Source of the DNA: Acidobacteriota bacterium
GTDB taxonomy: Bacteria > Acidobacteriota > Thermoanaerobaculia > UBA5066
DNA: 64,000 nucleotides
Assembly (NCBI GenBank): GCA_029781975.1
Contig: JAKOVQ010000010.1
Coordinates: 62,001-126,000, forward strand
Direction of reading: 5' to 3'
Made by a program: the position numbers and the translations under genes. Of the stretch, positions 47,053 to 57,200 are shown in pieces. A model generated the notes under the pieces. The model had not been told where the DNA came from. It saw only the letters and a program-made list of their open reading frames with translations, and did not search any database. How positions within the stretch are numbered: the first letter of the stretch is position 1; each line of letters starts with the position of its first letter.

Positions 47053-49266
47053 ATGCCGCAGCGTCCGTCCACGCCGCCCCGCCGCTCCCGCTCCCTCGCC
47101 CGCCCCGTCAGCGGCCTCGTCGCCCTCGCGGTGGCCCTGGCCGCTCCGGCCGGCCGCGCCGCGACGCCGGGCGCTCCGCCCGAGAGCGCGGTCCGCCCCG
47201 TCGAGGAAAAGATCCACGGGAAGACGTTCGTCGACCCCTACCGGTGGCTCGAGGGGGACGAGAAGGGGAACCTCACCCCCGAGGTGACCGCCTGGACCGA
47301 CGCGCAGAACGCCTACACCCGCTCGGTCCTCGACTCCCTCCCCGGCCGCCCCGCCCTCGAGAAGCGGCTCCGGGAGCTGATGGAGGTGGGGTCGGTCTCC
47401 CTCCCCGAGATGCGCGGGAACCGCTACTTCTACTCGAGGCGCGAGGGGAACGAGAACCAGGCGCGCGTCCTCGTCCGGGAGGGGGTCGACGGGAAGCCCC
47501 GCCTCCTCCTCGACCCCAACGCCCTCGACGCCCGGGGCCTCGTGACGATCTCGTGGTTCGAGCCCGATCCCGCCGGCAGGCTCCTGGCCTTCGGGAGCTA
47601 CCGCGCGGGCGACGAGAACTCCACGCTGAACCTCCTCGACGTCGACTCGGGCAGGTGGCTGGCCGACGAGATCCCCGGCAAGGTCCGCGGGGTCAGCTGG
47701 CTCCCCGACTCGTCGGGCTTCTTCTACCTGAACCTGGCGAACGTCAGGGACCCCTACTCGGGGCAGGTGAGGTTCCACCGGGTCGGGACCCACCCCCGGC
47801 AGGACGCGCTCCTCTTCCGTCAGTACACGAAGGAGGAGAACCCGAAGCTCGCGACGACCTGGGGACCGGGCTTCTCCGCGAGCAGGGACGGCCGCTGGGG
47901 AATCCTGACCTACGCCACGGGGACGCGGTCCAACGACCTCTGGGCCGTCGACCTCGACCGCTACTTCCGGACCGGCGCCTTCACGAGGACCGACGTCATC
48001 GTCGGCTCCGACAGCTCGAACCGCGGAGCCGTCCTCGGCGACACCCTCTACCTCCTGACCACCGACGGCGCCGCGAACGGACGGGTCTTCGCGGTCGACC
48101 TCAACGCCCCCGCCCGGGCCGGCTGGAAAGAGATCGTCCCCGAGCGGAAGGACGCGACGATCCAGCGCGTCTCCCTCGCCCGCGGCATCCTCGCGGTCGA
48201 GGTCCTGAAGGACGCCCACAGCGCCGTCGAGCTCTACGCGACCGACGGGAAGCCCCGGGGCGAGCTCCCGCTGCCGGGGATCGGGACCGCGCGGCTCTCG
48301 ACCGACGTCGACCGGACCGAGGCGTTCCTCTCCTACCAGTCGTTCGACGAGCCGGCGGGCGTCTACCACGTCGACCTCGCGACGAAGGAGGTCGACCTCT
48401 GGGAGCGCCCGAAGGTCCCCGTCGACCCCTCGATCGTCGAGGTGAAGCAGGTCTTCTACCCATCCAAGGACGGGACGAAGGTCTCGATGTTCCTCGTCCA
48501 CAGGAAGGGGCTGAAGCTCGACGGCTCGAACCCCACCCTCCTCACCGGCTACGGCGGCTTCGCCATCAGCGAGACGCCTTCGTTCAACGCGACCCTCTAC
48601 CCGTGGTTCGAGGCCGGCGGCGTCTACGCCCTCGCGAACCTCCGGGGAGGCGGCGAGTACGGGGACGCCTGGCACGAGGCCGGGATGCTCTCGAAGAAGC
48701 AGAACGTCTTCGACGACTTCATCGCCGCAGCCGAGTGGCTGATCGGACACGAGGTCACGAACCCGTCCCGGCTCGCGATCCAGGGGGGCTCGAACGGCGG
48801 TCTCCTGACCGGGGCCGTCCTGACGCAGCGGCCCGACCTCTTCGCCGCGGTCGTCTGCCAGGTCCCGCTCCTCGACATGCTCCGCTACCAGTCGTTCCTG
48901 ATGGCGCGGTACTGGGTCCCCGAGTACGGGACGGCCGAGGACCCGGCGCAGTTCAGGTTCCTCGAGGCCTATTCCCCGTACCAGCACGTCAAGAAGGGGA
49001 CGAAGTACCCGGCGGTCCTCTTCACCGCGGGAGAGCACGACGCCCGCGTCCACCCCCTCCACGCGCGGAAGATGACCGCGCTCCTGCAGGCGTCGACGGC
49101 GTCGGACCCGCGGACCAGGCCGATCCTCATCTGGGTCGACCGGGACGCCGGCCACGGCCAGGGGAAGCCCCTGGACCTGCGCGTCCGGGACGTCGCCGAC
49201 CAGCGCGCCTTCGTGATGTGGCAGCTCGGGATGACGCCGAAGGGCGGGACGCCCCCGAAGAGCTAG
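47053..49266 (+). CDS. Exported prolyl oligopeptidase (family S9A)
   Basis: A 737-residue serine peptidase cleaving after proline in short peptides. A signal peptide (about 1-37, ending AGRAA) is followed by a seven-bladed propeller domain (about 45-450: [19 protein letters not shown]). The C-terminal alpha/beta hydrolase contains the triad S580 in [10 protein letters not shown]663 in EHDARVHP and H701 in [22 protein letters not shown] and RGGGEYG mark the S9A subfamily. Full length and intact. Its stop codon shares the CTAG palindrome with the convergent ferritin stop. Confidence 0.95.
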   Translation: MPQRPSTPPRRSRSLARPVSGLVALAVALAAPAGRAATPGAPPESAVRPVEEKIHGKTFVDPYRWLEGDEKGNLTPEVTAWTDAQNAYTRSVLDSLPGRPALEKRLRELMEVGSVSLPEMRGNRYFYSRREGNENQARVLVREGVDGKPRLLLDPNALDARGLVTISWFEPDPAGRLLAFGSYRAGDENSTLNLLDVDSGRWLADEIPGKVRGVSWLPDSSGFFYLNLANVRDPYSGQVRFHRVGTHPRQDALLFRQYTKEENPKLATTWGPGFSASRDGRWGILTYATGTRSNDLWAVDLDRYFRTGAFTRTDVIVGSDSSNRGAVLGDTLYLLTTDGAANGRVFAVDLNAPARAGWKEIVPERKDATIQRVSLARGILAVEVLKDAHSAVELYATDGKPRGELPLPGIGTARLSTDVDRTEAFLSYQSFDEPAGVYHVDLATKEVDLWERPKVPVDPSIVEVKQVFYPSKDGTKVSMFLVHRKGLKLDGSNPTLLTGYGGFAISETPSFNATLYPWFEAGGVYALANLRGGGEYGDAWHEAGMLSKKQNVFDDFIAAAEWLIGHEVTNPSRLAIQGGSNGGLLTGAVLTQRPDLFAAVVCQVPLLDMLRYQSFLMARYWVPEYGTAEDPAQFRFLEAYSPYQHVKKGTKYPAVLFTAGEHDARVHPLHARKMTALLQASTASDPRTRPILIWVDRDAGHGQGKPLDLRVRDVADQRAFVMWQLGMTPKGGTPPKS

Positions 49267-49757
49267 CCCCGGGTCCTCTTGCCGTACTCCTTGTCGAGGT
49301 AGAGGGCGGAGCCCGGCCGGTCGGCGACCATCCTCAGCTTGTCGACGATCTCCGAGGCGCGGGCCTCCTCCTCGACCTGCTCCGAGACGAACCACTGCAG
49401 GAAGACCTGGGTCGCCGTGTCCTTCTCGACGCCCGCCAGGTCGTAGAGGTCGTGGACCCGCTTCGTCACGCTCCGCTCGTGCTCGAGCGTCTGCTCGAAG
49501 ACCGCGAGGATCGTCCCGAACTCCTTCGGGGGCGCCGCGACCGGCTTGAACGAGACCTTGCAGCCGCGGGAGAGGAGGTAGTCGAGCAGCTTCGTCGCGT
49601 GCTCGGTCTCCTCCTGGAACTGGACCCGCATCCACCGTCCGAATCCCTTGAACGCGATCGCCTCGCAGTAGGCCGACATCGCGAGGTAGAGGTAGGCGGA
49701 GCCGAGCTCGGCTCCGACGTGCTCCTCGAGCGCCGCCTGCATCTTCTGGGTCAGCAT
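49263..49757 (-). CDS. Ferritin
   Basis: A 164-residue FtnA-type ferritin that oxidises Fe(II) and stores iron in a 24-subunit shell. Ferroxidase residues are seen in EEHVGAELGSAYLYLAM (Glu), QFQEETEHATKLL (Glu and His) and TLEHERSVTKRVHDL (Glu), with QWFVSEQVEEEA supplying the last Gln/Glu. No haem-binding Met typical of bacterioferritin stands out. ATG 49757 has GAGGAGG upstream. It is isolated, and its 3' end meets the oligopeptidase gene. Confidence 0.93.
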   Translation of the reverse strand: MLTQKMQAALEEHVGAELGSAYLYLAMSAYCEAIAFKGFGRWMRVQFQEETEHATKLLDYLLSRGCKVSFKPVAAPPKEFGTILAVFEQTLEHERSVTKRVHDLYDLAGVEKDTATQVFLQWFVSEQVEEEARASEIVDKLRMVADRPGSALYLDKEYGKRTRG

Positions 49758-49956
49758 CGTTTCCTCCTCGCCGGCGGCGTCGCCGGGGCGCCGCTCGGTC
49801 GGTCCTCGATGGTTCCGGGGGCGATCCTGCCATGCCCCGGCCTCCCGCGTCACGGCGGCGCGGCTCGCTGCACCGCCCGGGGCGCGTGCGGCGCCCGGGT
49901 CGGCCGCCGGCCCGGTCCGGTGTAACGTCCGCCCGACGCGAGCCCGAGGAGGAGCC

Positions 49957-50748
49957 ATGTCCGACCAGCCCGAGCCCCCCTTCGTCCGGAGGACCGACGC
50001 CGACGGGATCGCCACCCTCGTCCTCGACCGGCCCCAGCGGCTCAACGCGCTCTCGAGCGCGATGCTCGGCGCCCTCGAGGCCGAGATCGCGCGGCTCCGG
50101 GACGACCCGTCCGTCCGCGTCGTCGTCCTTTCGGGAGCGGGCAAGCACTTCTGCGCCGGCCACGACCTCGCGGAGATGGGCGCCAACCCGGACCCGGCCT
50201 TCCAGAAGGCGCTCTTCGACCGCTGTACCGACGTGATGCTCGGCCTGGTCCGGCTCCCCCAGCCGGTCATCGCGCGCGTCCAGGGCGCCGCCGTCGCGGC
50301 GGGGTGCCAGCTCGTGGCCACGTGCGACCTCGCCGTCGCCTCCGACGTCGCCTCCTTCGGCGTCCCCGGCATCAAGGCGGGTCTCTTCTGCACGACCCCC
50401 GGGGTCGCCGTCGCCCGGAACCTCCCGAGGAAGCGCGCCCTCGAGCTCCTCTTCACGGGCGACCCGATCGACGCCGCGACCGCCGAGCGGTGGGGCCTCG
50501 TGAACCGGGTGGTCCCCCTCGCCGAGCTGGACGCCGAGGTCGACCGACTCGCCCGCCGGATCGCCGCCCACAGCCCCGCCGTCGTCGCCCACGGCAAGCG
50601 GCTCTTCTACCGCCAGGTCGAGGAGCCCCTCGAGGCCGCCTACGCCACCGCCTCGGACGGAATGGTCCGGAACATGGCGATGGAGGACGCCGCCGAGGGG
50701 ATCGACGCCTTCCTCGCCCGGCGCCCCCCGGCCTGGCGAGGCCGGTAG
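49957..50748 (+). CDS. Enoyl-CoA hydratase family protein, ECHDC3-like
   Basis: A 263-residue crotonase-fold protein. GAGKHFCAGHDLAEM is the oxyanion-hole and CoA loop, and GAAVAAGCQLVATCDLAVAS the second. KAGLFCTTPGVAVARNLPRKRALELLFTGDPIDAATA closely follows the ECHDC3 pattern, in which the usual catalytic Glu pair of true enoyl-CoA hydratases is not evident. The reaction is therefore uncertain; hydratase activity should not be assumed. TAACGT 28 nt upstream and GAGGAGG support the ATG. Confidence 0.85.
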   Translation: MSDQPEPPFVRRTDADGIATLVLDRPQRLNALSSAMLGALEAEIARLRDDPSVRVVVLSGAGKHFCAGHDLAEMGANPDPAFQKALFDRCTDVMLGLVRLPQPVIARVQGAAVAAGCQLVATCDLAVASDVASFGVPGIKAGLFCTTPGVAVARNLPRKRALELLFTGDPIDAATAERWGLVNRVVPLAELDAEVDRLARRIAAHSPAVVAHGKRLFYRQVEEPLEAAYATASDGMVRNMAMEDAAEGIDAFLARRPPAWRGR

Positions 50749-50814
50749 CCGCCTGGACCGCCCGACGAGGCCGATCGGCCCGGGGGCCCGCCGTCTCCCC
50801 GGGGGTGCCGGGAC

Positions 50815-52407
50815 CTACTCCCCGGGCAAGGTGAAGGCGAAGGTGCTCCCCTCGCCGGGCCGGCCGGTGCTCTCCACGCTCACCTCGCCCCCCATCCTCT
50901 CGACGAGCCGGCGGACGATGGCGAGGCCGAGGCCGTGCCCCTCGACGCGCGCCTCCGCGAGCCGCGTAAAGGGGGTGAAGAGCCTCTTCCGCTCCTCTGG
51001 GGCGACGCCGTCGCCGTTGTCGCGCACCCAGAAGCGGACCCGTCCGTCCCGGGGCTCGTCCGCCCCGAGCTCGACCCGCGGCGGGCGCCCCCCGTACTTG
51101 ACGGCGTTGCTCAGGTAGTTCGTGAAGACCCGCTCGACCCACGGGGCGTGGCCCCTCGCGGCGGGCCAGCTCCCGGGCGGGATCACCTGCGCCTCGTGCC
51201 TCCGGAGGAGGTGCTCGAGGCCCCGAAGGCTCTCCGCGACGACCCGGCCCACGTCGACGGTCCCGGACGGGACCTCGGGCTGTCGCGTCTCGGCGATCAG
51301 GAGGAGGTCGTCCACGATGTCCGACATCTTCTGCGCGCAGTGAGCGATGCCGCCCAGACAGTCGGCCCGCTCCTGCTCCGGGAGGGCGGTGAAGCCCTGC
51401 TGGAGGTGCTCGGCGAACCCGAGGAGCGCCGAGACCGGGTTCTTCAGGTCGTGCGCGACCGTGTGCGCGTACGCGTCGAGCTCCGCGTTCCGGGCCTGCA
51501 GCGCGGCGTTCGTCTCCCGCAGGGCCGCCTCCAGCCTCTTGCTCGCCGTGATGTCCTCGAAGACGGTGGCGAACTGCTCGACCCCGGGCGAGAAGACGAG
51601 GATCCGGAAGTACCGGCCCATCGGCTCGAAGTAGACCTCCAGCCGGTCCGCCTCCCCCGTCGTCGCGACGCGGGCGAAGACCGGGAGGTACGGGGGCTCC
51701 CCCGCGCCGTACAGGTCGGACGCCCGCCGGCCGATCGCGTCCGCGGGGCGGATCCCCGTGTGTCGCTCGTAGGCCGGGTTCACGTTCGTGACCACGTAGT
51801 CGACCGGAGTGCCGCTCGCGTCGCGGACGAGCTCGTGGAGGGCGACCCCTTCCGTCATCGACTCGAACAGGGTGCGGAAGCGCGCCTCGCTCGCGCGGAG
51901 AGCCTCCTCGGCGCGCGCGCTCTCGGTCACGTCGACCGCGACGTTCACGAGGCCCAGCGGCTCTCCCCGCTCGTCGAAGACCCCCCGGGAGTAGAACGCC
52001 AGGGTCTTCACCTCGCCGCCCTTCGTCCGGACCGTCAGGCGGAGGCCGTCCGTCGGCCGGCCCTGCATCACCTCTTCCCGCAGCTGGACGACCTCCCGCC
52101 GATAAGCCTCGTCCGGGTAGATCGCCCGAAGGACCTCGTTCCCTCCCAGGACCTCCTCGCGCCGGTACCCGGTGATCCGCTCCGCCCCCCGGTTCCAGAA
52201 GACGAAGCGGTGCTCGCGGTCGAGGGCCGAGACGAGGACCCCCGTCGTCTCGAGGCTGGCCGAGAGGAAGCGGGCGAGTCCGTGCTCCGCGTCCCCCGCG
52301 AGGGCCGAGCGGAAGGGGAGCCCCAGCCCCTCGAGCCGCGCCAGATCCGCCCGGAGCGACTCGATCTCGGCCAGGAGCTCCTCTCTCGTCTTCCCGCTCT
52401 CCTCCAT
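50815..52407 (-). CDS. PAS-PAS sensor histidine kinase
   Basis: A 530-residue soluble two-component kinase. A short coiled coil (1-25) precedes PAS 1 (about 45-165: YRREEVLGGNEVL, KTLAFYSRGVFDERGEP) and PAS 2 (about 170-290: VNPAYERHTGIRPADAIGR). The HisKA helix pair has the phosphoacceptor H319 in TVAHDLKNPVSALLGF. The ATPase domain has NYLSNAVKYGG, DNGDGVAP and GHGLGLAIVRRLVERMGG. No membrane segments, so it senses an internal signal, perhaps a small ligand or redox state. No response regulator is in the window, so it is an orphan. GGGAG precedes the ATG. Confidence 0.93.
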   Translation of the reverse strand: MEESGKTREELLAEIESLRADLARLEGLGLPFRSALAGDAEHGLARFLSASLETTGVLVSALDREHRFVFWNRGAERITGYRREEVLGGNEVLRAIYPDEAYRREVVQLREEVMQGRPTDGLRLTVRTKGGEVKTLAFYSRGVFDERGEPLGLVNVAVDVTESARAEEALRASEARFRTLFESMTEGVALHELVRDASGTPVDYVVTNVNPAYERHTGIRPADAIGRRASDLYGAGEPPYLPVFARVATTGEADRLEVYFEPMGRYFRILVFSPGVEQFATVFEDITASKRLEAALRETNAALQARNAELDAYAHTVAHDLKNPVSALLGFAEHLQQGFTALPEQERADCLGGIAHCAQKMSDIVDDLLLIAETRQPEVPSGTVDVGRVVAESLRGLEHLLRRHEAQVIPPGSWPAARGHAPWVERVFTNYLSNAVKYGGRPPRVELGADEPRDGRVRFWVRDNGDGVAPEERKRLFTPFTRLAEARVEGHGLGLAIVRRLVERMGGEVSVESTGRPGEGSTFAFTLPGE

Positions 52408-52596
52408 CTCGTTTCTCCCGCCGGAGCGGATCGTCGGCTATTGTCTCAGCACCGCGGCCCGGGTGGCCCGGGATCGATCGAGCCCCTCTCCGGTCCGCCG
52501 TGCCGCGCTACCGCACGCGAGGCATGACGCGTGTCATGCCGGCTCCGGCCGAAAGGTGCTATCAGGCTCCGGACCGACCGCAAGGAGGATTCCGAG

Positions 52597-54168
52597 ATGA
52601 CGCCGGCCACCCGCAGGTCCCTCGTCCTCACCGCCGCCTTCCTCGTCCCTTCGACCCTCGCCCCCGCCTCCGGGACCGTTCCGCCCGGCGCGGGCCTCGC
52701 CAGGTCCGAGCCGTGCCTGACCTGCCACGAGCAGGGGAGCCCCGGGCTGGTCGCCCAGTGGCGCGACAGCGGCCACGCCCGGGCGCAGGTCGGCTGCCTC
52801 GACTGCCACCAGGCGCGGAAGGGGGAGCCCGACGCCTTCGAGCACGAGGGCGCCGTCATCGCCACGGTGGTCACGCCGCGCGACTGCGCCCGCTGCCACC
52901 AGAAGGAGGACACGGAGTTCGAGGGGAGCCACCACGCCAAGGCGGGGAACATCCTCGCCTCGCTCGACAACTACCTCGCCGAGACCGTGGAGGGGGCCCG
53001 CGTCCCCTTCGACCCGCACTCCCCCACGCCCGGGATGCCGGGCGACCGCCCCGTCAACGGCCTGGCCAGCGTCCAGTCCGGCTGCATGCAGTGCCACGGC
53101 GCCCGCCTCGCCCTGAAGGCGAAGGACGGCGGGGTGGTCACGGGGACCGACCTGGCGCCCGGCCCGGACGGGATGCCGACAAACGCGGCCGCCCTGGCGC
53201 GGATCGCGCGGGACGCCGAGGGACGCCCGACCTACGACGCCGCCACCTGGCCCAACACCGGCATCGGCCGCCTCAACCTCGACGGCTCGCGGGGCTCCTG
53301 CGCCGCCTGCCACAGCCGGCACGACTTCTCGGCCCGCCGCGCCCGCCAGCCCGAGAACTGCGGCAAGTGCCACCTCGGCCCCGACCACCCGCAGAAGGAG
53401 ATCTACGAGGAGTCCAAGCACGGCATCGCCTACCGCGACCTCAAGGACAAGATGAACCTCGACGGCAAGACGTGGGTCCTCGGCACGGACTACGCCGCCG
53501 CCCCCACCTGCGCGAGCTGCCACCTCTCCGCCACCGCGAGCGGGCTCCCCATCACCCACGACCCGGGCGAGCGGATCTCCTGGACGAACCGGCCACCCAT
53601 CTCCCTGGCGATGGACACCGACGCGGAGCACAAGGTGGTCACCGAGGCCGACCCGGCCAGGCGCAAGGCGCTCGTGGCCGACTCCGCCCAGGCCAAGCGC
53701 GGCAGGATGAAGCAGGTCTGCGGCACCTGCCACACGTCGGGATGGGTCGACTCGTTCTACCGGCAGTACGACGACCTCGTCGTCCTCTACAACGAGAAGT
53801 TCGCCAAGCCGGGCACGGAGCTGATGGTCGAGCTGGCGAAGCAGGGGCTCCTGACGAAGAAGCAGTTCGACGAGAAGATCGAGTGGTCCTGGTTCTATCT
53901 CTGGCACCACGAGGGGCGGCGCGCGCGCCACGGCGCGGCGATGATGGCGCCCGACTACACCCACTGGCACGGCATGTACGAGGTGGCCGAGCGCTTCTAC
54001 CAGGAGCTGATCCCGGAGTCGCGCGAGATCGCCGCGAAGGCCGCGGCCGAGGGGAAGAAGCCCCAGGCCGACGCCGTGAACGCCGTGATCGACTCCATCC
54101 TCGCCCGCCCCGAGCACGCCTGGTTCCTGGCGGAGAAGGGGACGGCCGCGCCCGTGAAGGCGCACTGA
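52597..54168 (+). CDS. Exported octaheme cytochrome c, hydroxylamine-oxidoreductase-like
   Basis: A 523-residue periplasmic multihaem protein. Signal peptide about 1-27. Exactly eight CxxCH motifs are visible: CLTCH (C40), CLDCH (C67), CARCH (C97), CMQCH, CAACH, CGKCH, CASCH and CGTCH. After the last haem, YDDLVVLYNEKFAKP and SWFYLWHHEGRRARHGAAMM followed by PDYTHWHGMYEV match the C-terminal helix region of the HAO family. Members either oxidise hydroxylamine or hydrazine or reduce nitrite and related compounds. Which applies here depends on a cross-linked tyrosine that needs alignment. No C-terminal membrane helix and no partner quinol oxidase gene is adjacent. A strong AAGGAGG precedes the ATG. 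Confidence 0.9.
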   Translation: MTPATRRSLVLTAAFLVPSTLAPASGTVPPGAGLARSEPCLTCHEQGSPGLVAQWRDSGHARAQVGCLDCHQARKGEPDAFEHEGAVIATVVTPRDCARCHQKEDTEFEGSHHAKAGNILASLDNYLAETVEGARVPFDPHSPTPGMPGDRPVNGLASVQSGCMQCHGARLALKAKDGGVVTGTDLAPGPDGMPTNAAALARIARDAEGRPTYDAATWPNTGIGRLNLDGSRGSCAACHSRHDFSARRARQPENCGKCHLGPDHPQKEIYEESKHGIAYRDLKDKMNLDGKTWVLGTDYAAAPTCASCHLSATASGLPITHDPGERISWTNRPPISLAMDTDAEHKVVTEADPARRKALVADSAQAKRGRMKQVCGTCHTSGWVDSFYRQYDDLVVLYNEKFAKPGTELMVELAKQGLLTKKQFDEKIEWSWFYLWHHEGRRARHGAAMMAPDYTHWHGMYEVAERFYQELIPESREIAAKAAAEGKKPQADAVNAVIDSILARPEHAWFLAEKGTAAPVKAH

Positions 54169-54183
54169 GCGGCGGCGGCCCCG

Positions 54184-54214
54184 GCCGCACGCTCGCCGCA
54201 CGCTCGCCGCACGC
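54184..54214. repeat. 11-bp tandem repeat, 2.8 copies
   Basis: Unit GCCGCACGCTC repeated head to tail, two full copies and nine bases of a third, between the cytochrome stop and its terminator. No function is evident. Confidence 0.7.
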
Positions 54215-54218
54215 ACCA

Positions 54219-54253
54219 GGGCCCCGCCTCCTCCCGGAGACGGGGCCCTTTCC
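54219..54253 (+). terminator. Rho-independent terminator of the octaheme cytochrome gene
   Basis: An 8-bp stem (GGGCCCCG at 54219-54226, CGGGGCCC at 54241-54248) with a 14-nt loop, followed by TTTCC on the plus strand. Confidence 0.7.
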
Positions 54254-54285
54254 TTCCCTGCCGGGGCTCACGCCGGGCGGGCGGT

Positions 54286-57200
54286 TTACTCCCGCGCCTT
54301 CGGCAGCCTCGGGCCGTAGTCGGGGAACGGCGGCCGGACCAGCTTCGGCGGCGGGCTCTTCTCGAGCGCCTCGACGGCGAGGGCGACCGCCTTCTCCAGC
54401 TGCGGGTCGTGGCCCGCCCTCACGAGCGCCGGGTCCTGCTCCACGACCACGTCGGGCGCGACGCCGTGGTTCTCGACCTCCCACTGGCCCTTCGTCCCGT
54501 AGAGGCCCCAGCGCGGCGCGGTGACCGAGCCGCCGTCGACGAGGGCCGGGTACCCGCCGATCCCGACGAGGCCGCCCCACGTCCTCACGCCGACGAGCGG
54601 GCCGAGGCCCGCCCTCTTGAAGAGCCAGGGGAGGGCGTCCCCCCCCGAGCCCGACATCTGGTTCGCGATCATCACCTTCGGGCCGAAGATCGCCTGCGCC
54701 GGCTCGACCACCTCGGCTCCCTCGCGGGAGACGTTGGCCATCGACGGCGTCCGCTTCAGCACCTCGATGATGTAGTCGGCGATCGACCCGCCGTGGTTGA
54801 ACCGCTCGTCCAGGACGACGGCGTCCTTCCCGATCTGCGAGAAGTAGTAGCGGTTGAAGTTGGTGAAGCCTCCCGCGAAGGTGTCCGGGATGTAGACGTA
54901 GCCGACGCGCCCGCCCGACAGCTCGTCCACCTTCCTCCGGCTCGCCTCCATCCAGCTCCTCAGGCGGAGCATCGCCTCGGAGGGCGCCGGCACCACCGTC
55001 ACCTCCCGCGAGCCGCTCCCGTCGGCGCTCGGACCGACCGTGAGGACCGTCTGCTTCCCCGCGGTCCCGAGGAAGAGGCGGAAGACGTCGTCGTCCCCCT
55101 TCAGCTCCTGCCCGTTCACGGCGAGGAGGAACTCCCCCTCCTTCACGTCGACGCCCGGCTGCGTCAGCGGCGCGGCGAGCTTCGGGTTCCACCCTTCGCC
55201 GCGGAGGATCCGGGCGATCCGGTAGCGCCCCTGCTCCACCCGGTAGTCGGCCCCGAGGAGGCCGACGGAGACGTTCTCCTCCTTCGGGACCGCCCCGCCG
55301 CCGACGAAGACGTGCCCCAGGACGAGGTTCCCGAGCATCTCCTCGAAGAGGGCGTTCAGGTCGTCGCGCCCGGCGATGCCGTCGACGAACGGCGCGTAGA
55401 GCTTCTCGGCGGCGGCCAGGTCGAGCCCGTGGGCGTGCGGGTCGTAGAGAAAGTCGCGCTCGATCCTCCAGACCTCGCGGTACATCTGGCGCCACTCGGC
55501 CCGCGGGTCGACCCAGACCTCGAGCCCGTCGGTCTTCACGGCCCCGTCCCCCGCCTTCGGCGCCTTGTCGGAGCCGACGAGGAACCACTTCTTCCCCTGG
55601 GCGTAGAGGACCTTCGACCCGTCGGCCGAGACGAGGAACGTCACGAGGCCGCCCCAGGCGCCGTTCCCGCCGTCGACCCTGGCGACGAAGGGCTCGGCCT
55701 TGCGCGTCTTCAGGTCGAAGCGGAGGGAGTCCTCGGGGGGCGGGTTCCCGTCGCCGTACTCGAGGTAGTCCTCGTCGGAAAGGGCGATCGGGTTCGAGAG
55801 GACGAAGAGGACCCCTTCGGGCCCCGCCTCGAGCTGGGCGTAGTTGGCCCGGTCGATCGGAAGGGCGACGGTCCGCTGGTCGAGGCCGTCGAAGTCGATC
55901 CTCACCGGCTCGGGGGGCTTCTTCTCGTCCTTCGCGGCGGCGTCGCCCTTCTTCCCGCCGTCCTTCGCGCCCTTCGCCGGCTTCCCGTCAACGCTCCCGG
56001 CGGCGGATTCCGCCGGGCCCGCGCCCTTGCCGTCCTTGCCGGGCTTCGCCGCCGTCGTCTCCGCCCCCTCCTCGTCGCTCTCGGGCGCGACCGGCGACGG
56101 CAGGTCCTTCCTGAGGACGACGGCGTAGACGCTGCTCGTCACCGCCCGCCCCATGCTGGTCATGTCGAGCCACCCCTGCCCCTGGCCCACGTCGGTGCTC
56201 GCGAGGAGGTAGAGGTACTTCCCGCCCCGGTCGAACCGCGGCGAGAAGGCGTCGCTCCGGCCGTCGGTCACCTGGCGCGCCTTCTTCTCCGCGACCGAGT
56301 AGACGAAGACGGCGCGGAGGTGGTTCGGGAGCTGCTTCACGTAGGCGAGCCAGCGGGAATCGGGCGCCCAGGCCGGGTCGAGGTAGGTGAGCGGCGTGTC
56401 GAAGAGGTCGGTGTCGACCTTCGTCAGCGACGCCGCGGCCACGTCGACGATCCAGAGGTTCAGCCTCTTGTCGGTCAGGGCGATCCGCTTGCCGTCGGGC
56501 GACCAGCGCGGCGCGTAGAAGAACGAAGGGGGCGCCCCGAGCGGGATCTTCGTCACCGGCCCGATCCCCTCCGGCTCGCGCAGGTGGAGCGCGTACTCGC
56601 CCGACTCGTCCGACAGCCACGCCACCCGCTTGCCGTCCGGCGACCACGACGGGTCCCGGTCGGCGACGCCGGGGCTCCGCGTCAGGTTCCGCGCGCTTCC
56701 CTTCTCGGCCGGCAGCGACAGGACCTCGCCGCGCGCCTCCATCAGGACGCGCTTGCCGGTGGGCGAGACCGCGGCGTGGAGGACCTGGTCCGGCTCCACC
56801 TTCCGGAATCCCGCGCGGACCTGGGGGAGGTCCGCCGCGATGGTCACGGGGACGTCGCGGCTCGTCCCGGACGCCAGGTCGTAGAGCTTCAGCGCCCCGA
56901 ACTGGTCGTACACGATCCCGCCGGGCCCGGCGGACGCCGACTTGATGTCGAAGCCGTCGGGGTTCTTCACGACCTCCCTCACCGTCCCGGCCTTCACGTC
57001 GTAGGCCCAGAGCGAGACCCGCCCGGTCCGGTCGGAGAGGAAGTAGACCGTGTCCCCCACCCACATCGGCGCGTGGTCGTTCGAGTTCTCGCGGGGGACC
57101 TTCACCACCGTCGAGTCGGAGAGGTCGGCGATCCAGATCGGCGTCGTCTGGCCGCCGCGGTATCTCTTCCACGCCGCCTGCCACTGGATGAAGGGTACGT

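Noticed and set aside
52534-54216. A 560-codon antisense frame opposite the octaheme cytochrome
   Set aside because: Eight CxxCH motifs, a signal peptide and a ribosome site prove the plus-strand gene. The antisense frame has none of these.
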